Source: Microbulbifer elongatus (lineage in GTDB: Bacteria; Pseudomonadota; Gammaproteobacteria; Pseudomonadales; Cellvibrionaceae). Taken from it: DNA of 64,000 bases. This document shows, one piece after another, positions 61,764-64,000 of this stretch. The position numbers and the translations under genes were made by a program. Each line of letters begins with the position of its first letter. Within the stretch, counting starts at the first letter, position 1. The stretch spans positions 1,659,501 through 1,723,500 of the forward strand of contig NZ_CP088953.1 of NCBI RefSeq assembly GCF_021165935.1. Reading direction: 5' to 3'. The notes beneath the pieces were generated by a model. It was not told the DNA's origin. It searched no databases and was given only the letters and a program-made list of their open reading frames with translations.

Positions 61764-62864
61764 ATGTATGCGATTGTAAAGGGGTGGGTAAATCGCTATT
61801 TCGGTCAGGAAGAAGTGGTACTGCTGGTACTGCTGCTGTTGGCCGCCATGATCGTCCTCGCCACGCTCGGCGGTGTGCTCGCACCGGTGCTTGCAGCGCT
61901 GGTGATTGCCTTTTTGATGCAGGGTATGGTGCAGCGGCTGGAGTCGTGGAAAGTCCCCCACTGGTTGTCGGTGACCATCGCCTGCCTGGTGCTGGTGGGC
62001 ACCATTGTCGGCCTGTTGTTTGTAGTGATGCCGATTATCTGGCGCCAGACCGCGCGGTTGTTCGCGGAACTCCCGAATATGATCGCCAGCGGCCAGGACC
62101 TGCTGATTCTGTTGCCAGAGCAGTACCCACGGCTGGTTACTGCCCAGCAGATCGACGAGATTTTCAACACCATCGGCAGTGAGCTGGGCAACCTGGGGCA
62201 GACGGTGCTGACTTTTTCCCTGGCCAATATCCCGGTACTGGCGGCGGTACTGATCTATCTGGTGGTGGTGCCGATTCTGGTGTTCTTCTTTCTCAAGGAC
62301 TCCAACAAGCTGCTGGGCTGGTGTGCGTCCTTCCTGCCCCACCAGCGTCCGATGCTGCGCCAGATCTGGTATGAAATGAATGATCAGGTGGCCAACTACG
62401 TGCGCGGCAAGGTGATTGAAATCGCTATTGTGGCGGTGGTGAGCTACATCGCCTTTCTATTGCTGGGGGTGAATTACGCGCTGCTGCTGGCGGTTGCGGT
62501 GGGCCTGTCGGTACTCATTCCCTATATCGGCGCGGCGGTGGTCACCATTCCGGTGGCCGCCATCGGCCTCTTTCAGTGGGGGTGGAGCAGCGAGTTTTTC
62601 TGGCTGATGTTTGCCTACGGCATGATCCAGTTGCTGGACGGCAACGTGCTGGTACCGATTCTGTTCTCCGAAGCCGTCAATCTGCATCCGGTGGCGATTA
62701 TCCTCGCGGTACTGGTATTTGGCGGTATTTGGGGATTCTGGGGCGTGTTCTTTGCGATTCCCCTGGCGACCCTGGCCAAGGCCATCCTCAATGCCTGGCC
62801 CACCAGCGAGCATCAGAAGGAGTGGGCGCGGGGAACGTCGGGCAGCAGCATCGAAGAGCACTGA
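61764..62864 (+). CDS. AI-2E family transporter (PerM/YhhT-like)
   Basis: The 366-residue inner-membrane protein has about eight hydrophobic segments and the family blocks V-V-P-I-L-V-F-F-F-L-K-D, N-Y-V-R-G-K-V-I-E and G-L-S-V-L-I-P-Y-I-G-A. The name reflects autoinducer export by some homologues (TqsA); others are permeases or antiporters, so the substrate is unknown. The start MYAIVKGW is chosen; the earlier frame overlaps the tusA-like gene. Confidence 0.93.
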   Translation: MYAIVKGWVNRYFGQEEVVLLVLLLLAAMIVLATLGGVLAPVLAALVIAFLMQGMVQRLESWKVPHWLSVTIACLVLVGTIVGLLFVVMPIIWRQTARLFAELPNMIASGQDLLILLPEQYPRLVTAQQIDEIFNTIGSELGNLGQTVLTFSLANIPVLAAVLIYLVVVPILVFFFLKDSNKLLGWCASFLPHQRPMLRQIWYEMNDQVANYVRGKVIEIAIVAVVSYIAFLLLGVNYALLLAVAVGLSVLIPYIGAAVVTIPVAAIGLFQWGWSSEFFWLMFAYGMIQLLDGNVLVPILFSEAVNLHPVAIILAVLVFGGIWGFWGVFFAIPLATLAKAILNAWPTSEHQKEWARGTSGSSIEEH

Positions 62865-62928
62865 ACCGACGGGCGGACAACTGTCTCAAAAATCCCCGAT
62901 TTGCTAGAATCCCGCGCCTGAAATTCCG

Positions 62929-62946
62929 GCCCCGCTTTCGCGGGGC
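62929..62946. terminator. Weak terminator-like hairpin before purC
   Basis: GCCCCGC (62929-62935) and GCGGGGC (62940-62946) with TTTC loop, followed by TCTTAT on the plus strand. The tail is poor, so it may be partial. It lies in the 129-base gap between the AI-2E gene and purC. Confidence 0.5.
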
Positions 62947-62993
62947 TCTTATCTATTATCTGTCTGTATCCGTATTACGGCATAGGAAAGCCC

Positions 62994-64000
62994 ATGAGCC
63001 TTGCTGACAAAGTCCTGGCGGTAAACAACGACCTGCCCATCCGTACCGATAAGCCCGTGCACAGCGGCAAGGTCCGCTCCGTGTACTGGCTGACGGAAGC
63101 CGACAGCGCTCGCCTGATCAGGGAGAAAGATTACCCGGTGGCGGCCGATGCGCCACTGGCGGTCATGGTGATTTCCGATCGCATGTCCGCTTTCGACTGC
63201 ATCTGGAAAGGCGAGAATGGTCTGCGTGGTGTACCCGGCAAGGGGGCGGCGCTGAATGCGGTGGCCAACCACTGGTTCAAACTGTTCAAGGAGCAGGGAC
63301 TGGCGGACAGTCATATTCTGGATATCCCACACCCGGCGGTGTGGATCGTACAGAAAGCCCGCCCGGTGATGATCGAAGCTATTGCCCGCCAGTATATTAC
63401 CGGCTCCATGTGGCGCGCCTACAGCAAGGGCGAGCGGGAGTTCTGCGGCATACAGCTACCCGATGGCCTGGACAAAGACCAGAAGCTGCCGGAGCTGCTG
63501 ATCACCCCCTCCACCAAAGGGATTCTCAAGGGGATCCCGGGCGTCCCGGAGGCGGACGATGTAAATATCACCCGCCGCAACATTGAAGAAAACTTCGCCG
63601 CCTTCCATTTCAGTACTATTGAAGACATCGCCCTCTACGAAGCCCTGTTGAAAGAAGGTTTCGACGTTATATCCACAGCACTGGAGAAACTGGATCAGGT
63701 GTTTGTCGATACCAAGTTCGAGTTTGGCTACGTGACCGATGCCGACGGCAACGAGAAAATGATCTACATGGATGAGGTGGGTACGCCGGATTCTTCCCGT
63801 ATCTGGGACGGCGCCGAGTATCGCAATGGCCGGGTTGTGGAAAACTCCAAAGAGGGGTTTCGCCAGGCTCTGCTCAATCATTTCCCCGACCCGGATATCC
63901 TGCTGAACAAGGAGCGCTTTGGCGAGCGTGTTGCGTTGGCCCGGGATAACGAGCTGCCTGAATCCATGCTGATGGATGTCTCAAATACCTATGTAGGGAT
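62994..64000 (+). CDS. purC: Phosphoribosylaminoimidazole-succinocarboxamide synthase, 5' part (cut by window edge)
   Basis: The frame opens at ATG 62994 (GGAAAG upstream) and runs past the right edge; 335 complete codons are visible. Motifs of SAICAR synthetase are present: G-K-V-R-S-V-Y near residue 25, I-S-D-R-M-S-A-F-D, the segment [11 protein letters not shown] and D-T-K-F-E-F-G. PurC ligates aspartate to CAIR in purine synthesis. The protein is already longer than the short E. coli enzyme (237), so it belongs to the long form found in many other bacteria. Confidence 0.95.
   Translation, partial: MSLADKVLAVNNDLPIRTDKPVHSGKVRSVYWLTEADSARLIREKDYPVAADAPLAVMVISDRMSAFDCIWKGENGLRGVPGKGAALNAVANHWFKLFKEQGLADSHILDIPHPAVWIVQKARPVMIEAIARQYITGSMWRAYSKGEREFCGIQLPDGLDKDQKLPELLITPSTKGILKGIPGVPEADDVNITRRNIEENFAAFHFSTIEDIALYEALLKEGFDVISTALEKLDQVFVDTKFEFGYVTDADGNEKMIYMDEVGTPDSSRIWDGAEYRNGRVVENSKEGFRQALLNHFPDPDILLNKERFGERVALARDNELPESMLMDVSNTYVG

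Overview
The window is a chromosomal segment of a Gram-negative gammaproteobacterium. The evidence is the outer-membrane gene set (tolQRAB-pal-cpoB, bepA), the rnfABCDGE order, the yqjDEK-like trio and the overall GC-rich coding. Gene content and the composite hairpin repeats (several built around CCATCC-type cores) suggest a marine Cellvibrionales bacterium such as Microbulbifer; that placement is inference. No prophage, transposase, CRISPR array or rRNA gene was seen. Both ends cut genes: a lipoprotein at the left and purC at the right.

Layout. 1-1.2 kb: a truncated lipoprotein gene and a TetR regulator, probably an efflux locus. 1.7-7.6 kb (minus): a complete rnf operon in the order A-B-C-D-G-E, closed by a strong bidirectional terminator. 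7.9-9.9 kb (plus): GNAT acetyltransferase, transglutaminase-like protein and the glutathione-dependent YghU. 9.9-15.9 kb: a nitrogen-acquisition island with a sirtuin, cyanase, a fused PP2C phosphatase/protein kinase and a formate/nitrite channel on the minus strand, and a divergent NIT-ANTAR (NasR-type) antiterminator protein. 15.9-17.0 kb: yqjDEK-like envelope or ribosome-associated genes. 17-24 kb: hydroxyacid dehydrogenase, metG, mrp, two tandem paralogues of unknown function, trhO. 24-30.5 kb: small and exported proteins, a 3D-domain protein, a TPR protein and a YdiJ-type flavoprotein. 30.7-33.8 kb: DUF523/DUF1722 protein, photolyase, DUF2878 protein. 34-44.4 kb: esterase autotransporter, aminotransferase with a Lrp-type regulator, HupE/UreJ plus PpiC, cytochrome c, AraC regulator, lytic transglycosylase, proS. 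44.5-51 kb: HU-like protein with a Lys/Ala tail, fmdB-aspS-yebC, ruvC and ruvAB. 51-57.8 kb: ybgC-tolQRAB-pal-cpoB, then queE-queC. 58-64 kb: two identical tRNA-Lys genes, nadA, bepA, a TusA-like protein, an AI-2E family transporter and the start of purC.

The most informative non-coding signal is the leader of the formate/nitrite channel gene (about 14.03-14.25 kb, minus strand). A sigma-54 type -24/-12 element and an upstream NtrC-like palindrome precede a leader. In that leader two hairpins with hexanucleotide loops carrying A at loop position 1 and G at position 4 lie just before a long UUCG-capped intrinsic terminator. The second hairpin uses the same bases as the terminator's 5' arm, so the two are mutually exclusive. 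This is the architecture of ANTAR-dependent antitermination as known for NasR and the nasF leader, and the divergent neighbour encodes a NIT-ANTAR protein. Here the output is not a nitrate or nitrite reductase operon but a channel, a phosphatase/kinase and cyanase.

Other signals worth attention are a LexA-like box at ruvC, composite REP-like hairpins in several intergenic gaps (two in the ruvC-ruvA gap share a core in opposite orientation), and the tandem SpoIIAA-like paralogue pair after mrp.
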